From assembly GCA_023424015.1 (NCBI GenBank), contig JAFAEM010000030.1, positions 3,558 through 67,557 of the forward strand: 64,000 nt of DNA, in the 5' to 3' direction. Under the pieces are notes generated by a model, which was given only the letters and a program-made list of their open reading frames with translations, had not been told where the DNA came from and ran no database searches. The translations under genes were made by a program, and so were the position numbers. This DNA comes from Bacteroidota bacterium. Lineage in GTDB: Bacteria > Bacteroidota > Bacteroidia > Chitinophagales > Chitinophagaceae. Shown here piece after piece: positions 1 to 8,585 of the stretch (positions within the stretch are counted from its first letter, which is position 1; every line of letters begins with the position of its first letter).

Positions 1-398
1 ATCCTGATGGCATTGTTTACCATCGCCGCCCTCGACTTTTGTTCTACCTGGTTGGCATGCATCCCGGAATCCTGGCTATCAGCCACCTCAAAAACTTTTT
101 CATTGTCAAGTGAATGCAGTTCCAGCTTCTTTTTTCGGAGAAAACTGATACAGGTTGTGTTTACAATGGTATAAAGCCAGGTGCTGAACTTGGACGCACC
201 CCTGAAATCAGCCAGTGCTTTATAGGCCTTTATAAATATGTCCTGCGACACTTCCTCCGCATCTTCCCGGTTGCGGGTGAAACGCATTGCCAGCGTAAAT
301 ACATAGTTCTGATAGCGGTCCACCAGGGTGGCATAGGCTTGTTGCTCACCCATTAGCACCTTGCTAATCAGTTCATTATCATTCAGTCCGGTCGACAT
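1..398 (-). CDS. ECF RNA polymerase sigma factor (partial, C-terminus beyond window)
   Basis: Reading down from an ATG at 398, the open frame gives 132 codons and runs off the left edge, so only the N-terminal part is visible. Region 2 is clear: an EQQAYATLVDRYQNYVFTLA segment near residues 18-37, then RNREDAEEVSQDIFIKAYKAL and FSTWLYTIVNTTCISFLRKKK. These are typical of sigma-70 region 2 in extracytoplasmic-function sigma factors, which redirect RNA polymerase to a small regulon. Region 4 would lie outside the window. The gene diverges from the small membrane gene at 718. A bipartite motif 12 bp upstream of the ATG is repeated twice before that gene, suggesting autoregulation and co-regulation. 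No anti-sigma gene is seen here. Confidence 0.9.
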   Translation of the reverse strand, partial: MSTGLNDNELISKVLMGEQQAYATLVDRYQNYVFTLAMRFTRNREDAEEVSQDIFIKAYKALADFRGASKFSTWLYTIVNTTCISFLRKKKLELHSLDNEKVFEVADSQDSGMHANQVEQKSRAAMVNNAIR

Positions 399-410
399 GC
401 TTTAATATAA

Positions 411-437
411 GACTACAGCCCTTGGTATTTGGTTACA
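411..437 (-). promoter_or_regulatory. Putative ECF sigma autoregulatory promoter
   Basis: On the minus strand TGTAACC is followed after exactly 14 bases by GTAGTC, inside CTGTAGTCTTA. The 3' end of the motif is 12 bp before the sigma-factor ATG. The same motif with the same spacing occurs twice on the plus strand at 541 and 610. TGTAACC plus a GTC-containing -10 resembles known ECF promoters. Assignment to this sigma factor is inference. Confidence 0.65.
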
Positions 438-540
438 CTAAATTAAGTATTGCAGGTGTGAAATTTTGCATGTTATATATTATAGTATATTGAACGGCGG
501 GACAGGATAAAATTGCATTAAAAGCCTTTTTTCAGATACC

Positions 541-567
541 TGTAACCTGACCTAAACTCCTGTAGTC
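541..567 (+). promoter_or_regulatory. Putative ECF promoter, distal copy
   Basis: TGTAACC (541-547), 14 bases, then GTAGTC (562-567), the latter within CTGTAGTCTTA. It is the distal of two tandem copies ahead of the membrane-protein gene at 718 and matches the copy before the sigma gene in both boxes and spacing. Confidence 0.6.
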
Positions 568-609
568 TTATCCTTTGTAACACGTTTTTTGAAAAAATTC
601 TGAAATGAC

Positions 610-636
610 TGTAACCTGGGTTTTAAAGCTGTAGTC
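610..636 (+). promoter_or_regulatory. Putative ECF promoter, proximal copy
   Basis: TGTAACC (610-616), 14 bases, then GTAGTC (631-636), the latter within CTGTAGTCATA. It is 81 bp upstream of the ATG at 718. The two plus-strand copies start 69 bp apart. The intervening DNA carries no gene. Confidence 0.6.
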
Positions 637-717
637 ATAGAAGAACAAAACCGCTGAGGACATCACCAGGGCGGAAAAACAAAAACAAAATCATTAAACC
701 AATAAAAAATTAAATTT

Positions 718-1104
718 ATGAACGGTCCAGAAGTTTTAGTTCCGGTAACCATGTTCGCAGGCGGGTTTGCAATGATCTTCGGTATTTACTACCTGAAAAC
801 CCGGCAGAATATGGCCATGATCGAAAAAGGTATGAATCCCAAAGAATTTGCTAATCGCCCCGCGCCTTATAAGAATTTGAAATGGGCCCTTCTCCTGATC
901 GGGGCGGGTGTGGGATTGTTCCTTGCTTATTTACTCGACAACTATGTATTATACGGCAGCATGACGCCAACGAGACATTATGACGATGACAAGAATATAC
1001 CTATTTACTTTGCGTTGATAGCAATCGGTGGCGGCCTCGGTCTTTTCGGATCTTACAGGATTGAAAAGAAATGGTGGGATGAGAATAAAAATGGAAATCA
1101 CTAA
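718..1104 (+). CDS. Small membrane protein, DUF6249-like
   Basis: This is a 128-residue protein with hydrophobic segments at about residues 7-25, 55-75 and 98-112, separated by a charged linker with RQNMAMIEKGMNP. The layout matches small Bacteroidota inner-membrane proteins annotated as DUF6249, often encoded beside an ECF sigma factor. Function is unknown. The divergent position from the sigma gene and the two tandem ECF-type motifs upstream suggest that it belongs to the sigma regulon, possibly as a membrane sensor or stress protein (inference). A strong terminator follows. Family assignment is by eye only. Confidence 0.8.
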   Translation: MNGPEVLVPVTMFAGGFAMIFGIYYLKTRQNMAMIEKGMNPKEFANRPAPYKNLKWALLLIGAGVGLFLAYLLDNYVLYGSMTPTRHYDDDKNIPIYFALIAIGGGLGLFGSYRIEKKWWDENKNGNH

Positions 1105-1122
1105 TTATAGGTAAGCAGGAAG

Positions 1123-1147
1123 CCCGGGCTTGACCCGGGTTTTTTTT
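1123..1147 (+). terminator. Rho-independent terminator
   Basis: CCCGGG (1123-1128), loop CTTGA, CCCGGG (1134-1139), then a run of eight T. It lies 18 bp after the stop of the 718 gene. Confidence 0.9.
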
Positions 1148-1244
1148 ATTTTACATCGGTTGACATATGTAAACAAGCGCTGCAGAATATTTTCTGTCCA
1201 CAAATCGAAATGATTAGCCTTCAGTAACAATTTACCTTGATTTG

Positions 1245-2834
1245 TTACTTAAATTCTTCCAGCGCTTTATTTACCATGGCATCCTGCGTGTTCAACACCT
1301 GGAAATAACCGCTGTTTCTCCACCGGAATCTGCCCAGGTATGCTACTAACCTTTTTTGCAGAGATTCTTTTTGTTTCGCTGAGAGTATTCCAAGGTTTAC
1401 AGAATCTTTAAGTGAAGCGTAGCTTGCAAACTGTTCCCACATTTCATCTTTCTTGTCAAAATTTCGGGCATAATCGCCGGCGTTGTCATACTTGTCAATA
1501 TGCGATCTATTGCGGAGATAGTAGGTGTAGACAAAATTGTTGAAACTGCTATTGATAAATAACCGGTTGATTCCGGGAGGATAGGATGCCGTATCAATGG
1601 GGACAAAGATATCGGGCATTATACCTCCGCCACCGTACACGATATGGCCGGCGGGTGTTTTATACTCCTGTCCGTTGTTTATTTTATTCGAATCGGCATA
1701 CAGGGATTCTCCATTGGAGAACCGCTCCCAGATCTCGTCCATATAAACTTTCTTACCCTGCCCATATGATCTTTGAATGCTTCTACCGAGGGGTGTGAAG
1801 TATCGTGCTACCGTAAGCCTGATTGCTGATCCATCACTCAATTGATATTGTTCCTGCACCAGTCCTTTACCAAATGTGCGTCTACCAATAATGGTGGCGC
1901 GATCCCAATCCTGGAGTGCACCTGCCAGCACTTCACTGGCGCTTGCCGATAGCTCGTCAACGAGTATGCTAAGTTTTCCTTTTTCAAATAAACCAGGACG
2001 TTTGCAGCGGTACTCCCGTTTCTTACTGTTGGTGCCTTCTGTGTATACTACCAGCCTGTCGCTGTCGAGAAATTCATCGGCCATATCTATGGCTTCATTC
2101 ATGTAGCCGCCACCATTGCCGCGCAAATCGAGGATGAGTTCACCAAGTCCTTGTTTAACCAGGCTTTCAAGAGCCGCCATAAACTCTTCGTAACTATTCT
2201 CGGTGAATTTATTTAGTTTAATATACCCTGTTATCTTATCGATCATGTAAGCTGCATCAACTGATGAAACCGGGATCACGCCGCGGGTTACCTGTACCGT
2301 TTTTATATCCTGGCCTCTTAAAATCTGGATAGAGGCAACTGAGCCACGCTCGCCGCGAATAAATTCCTTTATTTTTTCTGTTGTAACGGATTTGCCTGTA
2401 AGGGTCGAGTCATTTACCTTAAGTAATTTGTCTCCAATCTGCAAACCGGCTTTGTCACTGGGTCCGCCAGGGACTACATACATTACATTGACGGTGTCGC
2501 TAAATATATTGAATTCAACGCCAATACCGTCAAAGATACCGGCGAGATCTTCATTGGCTTCTTTCAATTCAACTGGTGGAAAATATACTGAGTGCGGATC
2601 AAGTTCATTCATCATGGCTTTGATGGCGCCTCTCTGGACAGAGTCGAGATTTACTTTGTCAACGTATCTTAGCCTTATAAGATCAAGCGCTTCCTGCAAG
2701 GTAGAAGGCGTGGTGTTTTTGAAAAAACCCTTACTTGTACCTTTATTATTCATCTTGTATCCCAGAAACATTCCCACGATCAATACCAATGAAAAAATAA
2801 GCGGTAGCCAAACCTGAAGTTTTTTATTTCGCAT
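1245..2834 (-). CDS. S41 family C-terminal processing peptidase
   Basis: A 529-residue serine protease of the CtpA/Prc type. An N-terminal hydrophobic anchor (about residues 8-25) places it in the periplasm. A PDZ domain follows around residues 95-175, then the S41 domain. The catalytic pair is readable: Ser298 in the SASASE motif and Lys323 in RRTFGKG, with the family's usual 25-residue spacing. Such proteases trim or degrade envelope proteins from non-polar C-termini. It diverges from the sugar kinase at 2919, with 84 bp between. Substrate cannot be deduced. Confidence 0.95.
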   Translation of the reverse strand: MRNKKLQVWLPLIFSLVLIVGMFLGYKMNNKGTSKGFFKNTTPSTLQEALDLIRLRYVDKVNLDSVQRGAIKAMMNELDPHSVYFPPVELKEANEDLAGIFDGIGVEFNIFSDTVNVMYVVPGGPSDKAGLQIGDKLLKVNDSTLTGKSVTTEKIKEFIRGERGSVASIQILRGQDIKTVQVTRGVIPVSSVDAAYMIDKITGYIKLNKFTENSYEEFMAALESLVKQGLGELILDLRGNGGGYMNEAIDMADEFLDSDRLVVYTEGTNSKKREYRCKRPGLFEKGKLSILVDELSASASEVLAGALQDWDRATIIGRRTFGKGLVQEQYQLSDGSAIRLTVARYFTPLGRSIQRSYGQGKKVYMDEIWERFSNGESLYADSNKINNGQEYKTPAGHIVYGGGGIMPDIFVPIDTASYPPGINRLFINSSFNNFVYTYYLRNRSHIDKYDNAGDYARNFDKKDEMWEQFASYASLKDSVNLGILSAKQKESLQKRLVAYLGRFRWRNSGYFQVLNTQDAMVNKALEEFK

Positions 2835-2918
2835 CTTCTATCTTTACATTAATTTGGCGCAAAATACTGGATTTGAGCGGAATGTTGTTTTCGTTCATCC
2901 ATTTCAACAAATCTTTAT

Positions 2919-3761
2919 ATGCCTTCTGTAAAACTGATAGCTGACAGCGGTGCTACAAAAGCTGAGTGGACACTAATAGATGAGAGGAAAAATAAAACTA
3001 TTCTTACCCAGGGAATAAGTCCGTACTTTTTAAATCGTGAACAGATCAGGGAGTTACTCTTGAAAGAGCTGAAACCTAAAATGAAGAATGTCCGGGTTGA
3101 TGAGGTTTTTTTTTATGGAACGGGATGCGCCAACCCCGATAATGCCAAACTGGTGAAGAACGCGCTTAAAGACGTATTTCCGGAATCTAAGGTGGACGTA
3201 AATCACGATCTGCTGGCAGCAGCCCGCGCTTTGTGCGGACACAACAAAGGTATTGCCTGTATACTGGGCACCGGGTCTAATTCCTGCTACTACAACGGGA
3301 AGAAGATCGTGCAAAATAGTCCCGGACTCGGGTATGTGCTGGGTGATGAGGGGAGTGGCGCCTATATGGGAAAGAGAGTGTTACAATATTACCTGTACAA
3401 TACTTTTGATGATGAATTAAAAGGTCGATTTGATCTTAAGTACCTGACCAATTCTTCCGAAATATTGGAAAATGTTTATAAGAATCCCTTGCCTAATCGT
3501 TATCTTGCCGGCTTTGTTATGTTCCTGGCCGAGAACAGGGGGCACTATATGATTGAAAATATCATTGAAGATTGCCTGAATGATTTTTTCTTTACACATT
3601 TATGCAGGTATAAAGAATCGAAGTTGCTACCGGTGAATTTTGTAGGCAGTGTGGCTTATGGATTCCGTGATGTGCTGCAGGAACTATGCAATAGTTACGA
3701 GTTTAAACTGGGAAATGTATTAAAAAAACCTATGAGCGGTCTCATAGAATACCATAGCTAA
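2919..3761 (+). CDS. BadF/BadG/BcrA/BcrD-type ATPase, probable MurNAc/GlcNAc kinase
   Basis: A 280-residue sugar kinase of the ASKHA fold. It shows the N-terminal phosphate-1 loop LIADSGATKAEW, an adenosine-side motif GIACILGTGSNSCYYNG, and GLGYVLGDEGSGAYMG near residues 130-147. Clostridial MurK of the same family phosphorylates MurNAc and GlcNAc. The gene is 10 bp upstream of murQ, so a role in peptidoglycan sugar recycling, supplying MurNAc-6-phosphate to the etherase, is likely. Exact sugar specificity cannot be told from sequence. Confidence 0.85.
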   Translation: MPSVKLIADSGATKAEWTLIDERKNKTILTQGISPYFLNREQIRELLLKELKPKMKNVRVDEVFFYGTGCANPDNAKLVKNALKDVFPESKVDVNHDLLAAARALCGHNKGIACILGTGSNSCYYNGKKIVQNSPGLGYVLGDEGSGAYMGKRVLQYYLYNTFDDELKGRFDLKYLTNSSEILENVYKNPLPNRYLAGFVMFLAENRGHYMIENIIEDCLNDFFFTHLCRYKESKLLPVNFVGSVAYGFRDVLQELCNSYEFKLGNVLKKPMSGLIEYHS

Positions 3762-3771
3762 AAGATGAAGT

Positions 3772-4587
3772 ATGGCATTTGAAAAGATTACAGAGAAGTC
3801 GAGTTTGTATCATAACCTGGAAAAAATGAGTGTGGCTGAGTTGCTGATCAACATCAACAAGGAGGATCAACTGGTGCCGGATGCTGTGGCACGGGCCATA
3901 CCACAGATTGAAAAACTGGTGGAGGCGGTTAGTGATAAAATGTTGATGGGTGGCCGGTTGTTTTATATCGGGGCCGGTACCAGTGGAAGGCTGGCTGTAG
4001 TCGATGCAAGCGAATGCCCTCCTACATATGGAGTACCATATGGTTTGGTAGTCGCTATCATTGCCGGCGGTGACAAAGCAATCACTACCGCTGTGGAATA
4101 TGCAGAAGACGATAAAGAACAGGGTTGGAAAGATCTCCAGGTTCATAATGTATCAGATAAGGATGTTGTGATCGGTATCGCCGCCAGCGGTACGACGCCC
4201 TATGTGATAGGCGCCCTGGAAGAATGCCATAAACATGGTATTGTTACGGGTAGCATTTCCTGTAATCCCGATTCACCTGTCAGTGCTGCTGCCGATTTTC
4301 CTATTGAAGTCGTTGTGGGCCCCGAGTTTGTAACAGGTAGTACAAGAATGAAAAGTGGCACCGCGCAAAAGCTGGTGCTGAATATGATTTCCACTTCAGC
4401 TATGATCCAGTTGGGACGCGTGGAAGATAATAAGATGGTCAACATGCAACTTACTAATGAGAAGCTTGTCGACCGTGGCGTAAAGATGCTGATGGACCGG
4501 CTGTCTTTACCTGACTACGAAAAAGCGAAAGCCCTGCTGCTGCAATACGGCAGCGTAAAGAAAGCAGCAGCTTCTGCCGGGAAATAA
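3772..4587 (+). CDS. murQ: N-acetylmuramic acid 6-phosphate etherase
   Basis: A 271-residue cytoplasmic enzyme that removes lactate from MurNAc-6-P to give GlcNAc-6-P. The SIS sugar-isomerase domain carries IGAGTSGRLAVVDASECPP, with the conserved Glu81 in ECPP. Later come GIAASGTTPYV and the family signature GPEFVTGSTRMKSGTAQK. It is slightly shorter than the roughly 300 residues of the E. coli enzyme, mainly at the C-terminus. It lies directly behind the sugar kinase, forming a two-gene recycling operon. Confidence 0.95.
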   Translation: MAFEKITEKSSLYHNLEKMSVAELLININKEDQLVPDAVARAIPQIEKLVEAVSDKMLMGGRLFYIGAGTSGRLAVVDASECPPTYGVPYGLVVAIIAGGDKAITTAVEYAEDDKEQGWKDLQVHNVSDKDVVIGIAASGTTPYVIGALEECHKHGIVTGSISCNPDSPVSAAADFPIEVVVGPEFVTGSTRMKSGTAQKLVLNMISTSAMIQLGRVEDNKMVNMQLTNEKLVDRGVKMLMDRLSLPDYEKAKALLLQYGSVKKAAASAGK

Positions 4588-4672
4588 CTAACACTAGTTT
4601 GGTTGAAAAAGTTTTGGAAGCTTTTTATTTATAAGGCTTTCTGTAGTATATTGTGCACCTCATTTACAAGAG

Positions 4673-4756
4673 ATGCGCATTAATAGTAGTCATATTAATA
4701 TCTCCACTGTGGGTTTTACATCCACTACCACTACTATTATTACAACAATCCCGTAA
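4673..4756 (+). CDS. Threonine-operon leader peptide (candidate)
   Basis: ATG at 4673 opens a 27-codon frame ending at TAA 4754. It encodes eight Thr and six Ile, densest at residues 16-26 (TSTTTTIITTI). This composition matches the E. coli thrL leader, where Thr and Ile codons sense charged tRNA levels. The frame sits about 95 bp upstream of thrA. No Shine-Dalgarno sequence is visible. An overlapping longer frame exists but lacks this composition. Role in attenuation is inferred. Confidence 0.7.
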   Translation: MRINSSHINISTVGFTSTTTTIITTIP

Positions 4757-4800
4757 GGGATTGTATTTATCATATTACCCACGGGCCGTTGCGGCTGATC
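4709..4800 (+). promoter_or_regulatory. Candidate attenuator region of the thr operon
   Basis: ACAATCCC (4745-4752) and GGGATTGT (4757-4764) form an 8-bp hairpin over the leader stop codon. CTGTGGGT (4707-4714) can instead pair with ACCCACGG (4777-4784), and GCCG/CGGC (4785-4795) gives a third small stem. Mutually exclusive pairings next to a Thr/Ile-coding frame are what attenuation predicts. No strong U-tract follows, so which stem terminates or sequesters is unresolved. Confidence 0.5.
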
Positions 4801-4849
4801 AAGAGAAGGATTTCTTTAATTATTTCAGACATCATCAAAAATATTGTTC

Positions 4850-7291
4850 ATGCAGGTTTTAAAATTCGGTGGCACATCCGTTGCTAATGCAGAGAATATC
4901 AGTAAAGTTGTATCAATTGTAAAGGATAAAGTCAAATCAGGTAAAACTATTGTCGTCGTTTCAGCACTGGGGGGTGTCACGGACCTGTTGCTACATGCGG
5001 CGGTACTTGCATCGGAAGGCAATGAGACGTTCAGAGACAAATTAAGTTTTATCGAACAACGTCACCTCGACTCAGTAAAGCAACTGATCCCGGTGACGCA
5101 TCAAAGCCAGTTGCTAAGCCTGGTGAAGAAAAGTTGTAACGAAGTTGAAGATATCTGCAATGGTATCTTTTTGCTTCGCGAACTCACAGCCCGCTCCCGC
5201 GACCGGATTGCAAGTTATGGCGAGTGGCTTTCCTCGCAGATCATTGCTGCCACCTTCAAGGCGCAGGGTGTTGAGAGTGTATGGAAAGATTCCAGGGAAT
5301 TGATCGTTACCAATTCAAATTTCACCAATGCCGAAGTGGATTTTGCAAGAACTCATTTAAACCTCAATGAGTATTTCCCAAATCAGCCCGTCGACCTATT
5401 CGTTATTCCCGGTTTTATCGCTGCCAATGCCGACGGGTTAACCACTACATTAGGAAGAGGTGGATCCGATTTTACCGCAGCCATCATTGCCGGGGCATTG
5501 AATGCAGAATCGCTTGAGATATGGACTGATGTTAGCGGTATGATGACAGCGGATCCAAGGCTGACAGCCAACGCACGCATCATTCCGCATATATCTTACC
5601 AGGAAGCCATGGAACTTTCCCATTTCGGGGCAAAAGTGATTTATCCGCCAACTATCCAGCCGGTCATGACAAAGAATATTCCAGTTTGGATAAAAAATAC
5701 TTTCGCGCCACAGGATGCCGGAACCCTTATCGAATCGGTTGCGCAAAGAAATGGTAATATCGTAAGAGGGATCTCCAGTATCAACAATATTGCCCTGCTC
5801 AGCCTGGAAGGTAGTGGTATGATCGGTATACCAGGTTTTTCAAAAAGATTGTTTGAAGCACTCAGTAATGAAAAAATAAACGTCATTCTTATCACACAGA
5901 GCTCTTCCGAGCATTCCATCTGTGTTGCAGTAAACACAGCTTCGGCAGAAAAAGCAAAACAAGCTGTCGATGCCGCCTTTGCCAATGAGATCGCGCTGGA
6001 AAAAGTAGATCCATTATCGGTAGAAACAGAACTCTCCATTGTGGCATTGGTAGGAGAGAACATGAAGAGTCACCCGGGTATCAGCGGGCGTATGTTCAGT
6101 GCCATGGGAAAGAACGGGGTGAACATCCGCGCTATTGCACAGGGATCTTCGGAAAAAAATATTTCGGCAGTAATCGCCACTCGTGATGTGAAGAAATCGA
6201 TCAACGTGCTTCATGAAGAATTTTTCGAGACAACCTATAAACAGGTCAACCTCTTTATTACCGGTACCGGCAATGTAGGCAGCAAACTACTCGGGCAGAT
6301 ACATCAGCAACTTGATTTCCTCCAAAAACGCATGAGGCTTCAGCTTCGTGTCGTCGGGTTGTGCAATAGCCGCAAGATGATCTTTAAAGAAGAAGGAATC
6401 GATATCGGCCGCTGGAGCGAACAGCTACAGGAAGGCGATACAGCCAACCTGCATGAATTTGTGAATGGGATCATCGAGCGCAATCTTCGAAATTCGGTAT
6501 TTGTGGATATAACCGCCAATGAAAAGGTAGCATCGGTGTATGACCTGTTGCTCCAGAAAAGTATCACTGTTGTGGCATGCAATAAGATCGCAGCATCCTC
6601 GGCGTTTGATAACTATAAAAAGTTGAAGGAACTGGCTGATGAATATAATTGCCAATTCCTGTTTGAAACCAATGTAGGTGCTGGGTTGCCAGTGATCGCC
6701 ACGCTGAATGACCTTGTGCGCAGTGGTGACCGCGTACACCAGATCGATGCGGTATTAAGCGGCACACTTAATTTTGTTTTTAATAATTATGATGGCAAGA
6801 AAAAGTTTGCATCTGTGGTGAAACAGGCGCAGGACGAAGGTTATACCGAACCTGATCCCCGGCTTGACCTGGGCGGAACAGATGTGATGCGCAAGATCAT
6901 GATCCTGGCCAGGGAAGCTGGCGTAAGAATTGAGATGGACGAGATAAAGAACAATTCATTTATGCCTCCTTCCTGTATGCAGGGTAACGTTGATGACTTT
7001 TATGCAGCGATGGAACGCGAAGAAGAACATTTTAAAAAACTTTTTGAGGAAGCCTCTCGGGAAGGATGTATATTGAAGTTCGTGGCTTCCTATAAAGACG
7101 AAAAAGCTTCAGTTGGCCTGCAACATATCAGTCCCGATCATGACCTGTACCATTTGTACGGGAAAGACAACGTTGTCTTGTTTTATACTGATCGTTATAA
7201 AGAGCAGCCGCTGGTAATAAAAGGTGCGGGTGCGGGTGCAGAAGTAACGGCGAGTGGGGTGTTTGCGGATATACTTAGGGCGAGTAAGTAA
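4850..7291 (+). CDS. thrA: Bifunctional aspartokinase / homoserine dehydrogenase
   Basis: An 813-residue fusion catalysing the first and third steps of threonine synthesis from aspartate. The aspartokinase domain (about 1-290) begins VLKFGGTSVANAENI and contains TTLGRGGSDFTAA. Two ACT repeats (about 310-455) probably bind feedback amino acids. The homoserine dehydrogenase domain starts with the NAD(P) loop TGTGNVGS near residue 470 and contains the GTLNFVFNNYDG segment. The ATG at 4850 is preferred over a TTG two codons earlier. It heads thrA-thrB-thrC and is preceded by the Thr/Ile-rich leader. Confidence 0.97.
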   Translation: MQVLKFGGTSVANAENISKVVSIVKDKVKSGKTIVVVSALGGVTDLLLHAAVLASEGNETFRDKLSFIEQRHLDSVKQLIPVTHQSQLLSLVKKSCNEVEDICNGIFLLRELTARSRDRIASYGEWLSSQIIAATFKAQGVESVWKDSRELIVTNSNFTNAEVDFARTHLNLNEYFPNQPVDLFVIPGFIAANADGLTTTLGRGGSDFTAAIIAGALNAESLEIWTDVSGMMTADPRLTANARIIPHISYQEAMELSHFGAKVIYPPTIQPVMTKNIPVWIKNTFAPQDAGTLIESVAQRNGNIVRGISSINNIALLSLEGSGMIGIPGFSKRLFEALSNEKINVILITQSSSEHSICVAVNTASAEKAKQAVDAAFANEIALEKVDPLSVETELSIVALVGENMKSHPGISGRMFSAMGKNGVNIRAIAQGSSEKNISAVIATRDVKKSINVLHEEFFETTYKQVNLFITGTGNVGSKLLGQIHQQLDFLQKRMRLQLRVVGLCNSRKMIFKEEGIDIGRWSEQLQEGDTANLHEFVNGIIERNLRNSVFVDITANEKVASVYDLLLQKSITVVACNKIAASSAFDNYKKLKELADEYNCQFLFETNVGAGLPVIATLNDLVRSGDRVHQIDAVLSGTLNFVFNNYDGKKKFASVVKQAQDEGYTEPDPRLDLGGTDVMRKIMILAREAGVRIEMDEIKNNSFMPPSCMQGNVDDFYAAMEREEEHFKKLFEEASREGCILKFVASYKDEKASVGLQHISPDHDLYHLYGKDNVVLFYTDRYKEQPLVIKGAGAGAEVTASGVFADILRASK

Positions 7292-7399
7292 TTTGAAAAT
7301 GTGGAGGAAAATGTGGAGATGTGGAAATGTGATAATTTGAAAATTTGAAAATGTGGGTATATGGTTGCGTGAGGATGAGGTTAGATGGATGAATGTTGA
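7282..7399 (+). repeat. Cytosine-poor degenerate repeat between thrA and thrB
   Basis: The 118-nt spacer has a single C (7368) on the coding strand. It is built from words such as TTTGAAAAT, AATGTGG and GAGATGTGG. The same words make up the thrB-thrC spacer and flank the four-helix-bundle gene at 13531. It starts within the last codons of thrA. Confidence 0.85.
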
Positions 7400-7410
7400 C
7401 TAAAGTTTTT

Positions 7411-8385
7411 ATGAGTAAGAATAATATGGATTCAATGGGCAATTCGCGGGTGGGAGGGGGCGGTATTTCCGTCCGATGTCCGGCTACGGTAGCTAACCTG
7501 GTTTGTGGGTTTGATATATTGGGACTGGCACTGGATGAGCCCAGTGATATTATGGAGGTGAAATTGATCGATGAGCCCGGGGTGATCATTCACAATCGTG
7601 ATGATTTTAACCTGCCCACAGAACCAGATAAGAATGTCGCAGGTGTTGTTTTTCTATCGGCGCTGGAAAAAGCGGGATCAAAAAAGGGATTTGAAGTAAT
7701 CATAGAGAAGCATATAAAACCTGGTAGTGGCATTGGTTCAAGTGCAGCCAGTGCGGCTGGTGCAGCGGTAGCAGCCAACCACCTGCTTGGGAATACTTTT
7801 TCATCAGATGAAGTGGTACAGCTGGCCATGAACGGTGAAAAGCTGGCATCAGGTGTAAAGCACGCTGATAATATTGCACCCTGCATCCTGGGTGGTGTAA
7901 GCCTGATCCGTTCCATTCATCCGCTCGATATTATATCAATACCATCTCCGGATCTGCATGTCACTGTCGTGCATCCGCAGATCGAAGTGAGAACCTCAGA
8001 TGCAAGGCAGATACTTCGCCAGCAGGTCTTGTTAAAAGATGCGATCCGTCAATGGGGAAATATCGCCGGGCTGGTTACGGGTTTTTTGAAAAATGATCTT
8101 GACCTGATCGGCAGGTCGCTCGAAGATGTGATCATCGAACCGGTGCGTAGTATTTTAATCCCGGGTTTTGACGAGTTGAAGCAAAATTGCCGCGATGCAG
8201 GTGCCCTGGGTGGTGGAATCTCAGGATCAGGGCCATCCGTATTTATGTTGAGTCGCGACGAAAATACGGCGATCAAAGTGGAGAAGGTAATGAAAGAGAT
8301 TTATGAACGCCTGGGGATCGACTATCATACTTATGTAACGAAGATTAATAAGAAAGGGGTGGAGGTGGAGAATTTGAAAATTTGA
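7411..8385 (+). CDS. thrB: Homoserine kinase
   Basis: A GHMP-family kinase of about 324 residues that phosphorylates homoserine. The glycine-rich ATP loop PGSGIGSSAASAAGAAVAAN lies near residues 104-123. An N-terminal VRCPATVANLVCGFDILGLAL strand and the C-terminal GGGISGSGPSVF loop complete the family pattern. The ATG at 7411 is chosen. A TTG at 7393 and later Met codons are alternatives, and the conserved part begins only near GISVRCPATV. The last residues (VENLKI) are encoded by the first units of the downstream repeat, so the repeat supplies the stop codon. Confidence 0.95.
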   Translation: MSKNNMDSMGNSRVGGGGISVRCPATVANLVCGFDILGLALDEPSDIMEVKLIDEPGVIIHNRDDFNLPTEPDKNVAGVVFLSALEKAGSKKGFEVIIEKHIKPGSGIGSSAASAAGAAVAANHLLGNTFSSDEVVQLAMNGEKLASGVKHADNIAPCILGGVSLIRSIHPLDIISIPSPDLHVTVVHPQIEVRTSDARQILRQQVLLKDAIRQWGNIAGLVTGFLKNDLDLIGRSLEDVIIEPVRSILIPGFDELKQNCRDAGALGGGISGSGPSVFMLSRDENTAIKVEKVMKEIYERLGIDYHTYVTKINKKGVEVENLKI

Positions 8386-8563
8386 AAATGTGGAGGGAAA
8401 TGTGAAAATGTGAAAATGTGGAGATGTGGAAATGTGAGAATTTGAAGATTTGAAAATTTGAAAATGGGGAGGGAAATGTGAAAATGTGGAGATGTGGGAA
8501 TGTGAAAATTTGAAGATTTGAAAATTTGAAAATGGGGGAATTGGAGTTTTGATTGTGGTAATA
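8340..8563 (+). repeat. 224-nt cytosine-free repeat between thrB and thrC
   Basis: No C occurs on the coding strand from 8340 to 8563. The stretch contains two imperfect tandem copies of a roughly 85-nt block. Each is made of GAAAATGTG, GAGATGTGG and TTTGAAGATTTGAAAATTTG units, ending in AAAATGGGGA/G. The 18-mer ATGTGGAAATGTGAGAAT at 8424-8441 recurs exactly at 13425-13442. Antisense frames rich in His/Phe are by-products. Confidence 0.9.
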
Positions 8564-8585
8564 CCCAGTATAATATTGATAATGC

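Noticed and set aside
4653..4862. 69-residue frame overlapping the thr leader
   Set aside because: It lies in another frame, lacks the Thr/Ile pattern and runs into thrA; the 27-codon frame explains the region better.
7282..8563. CRISPR-like array
   Set aside because: Repeat words vary in length and order, there are no unique spacers of uniform size and no cas genes.
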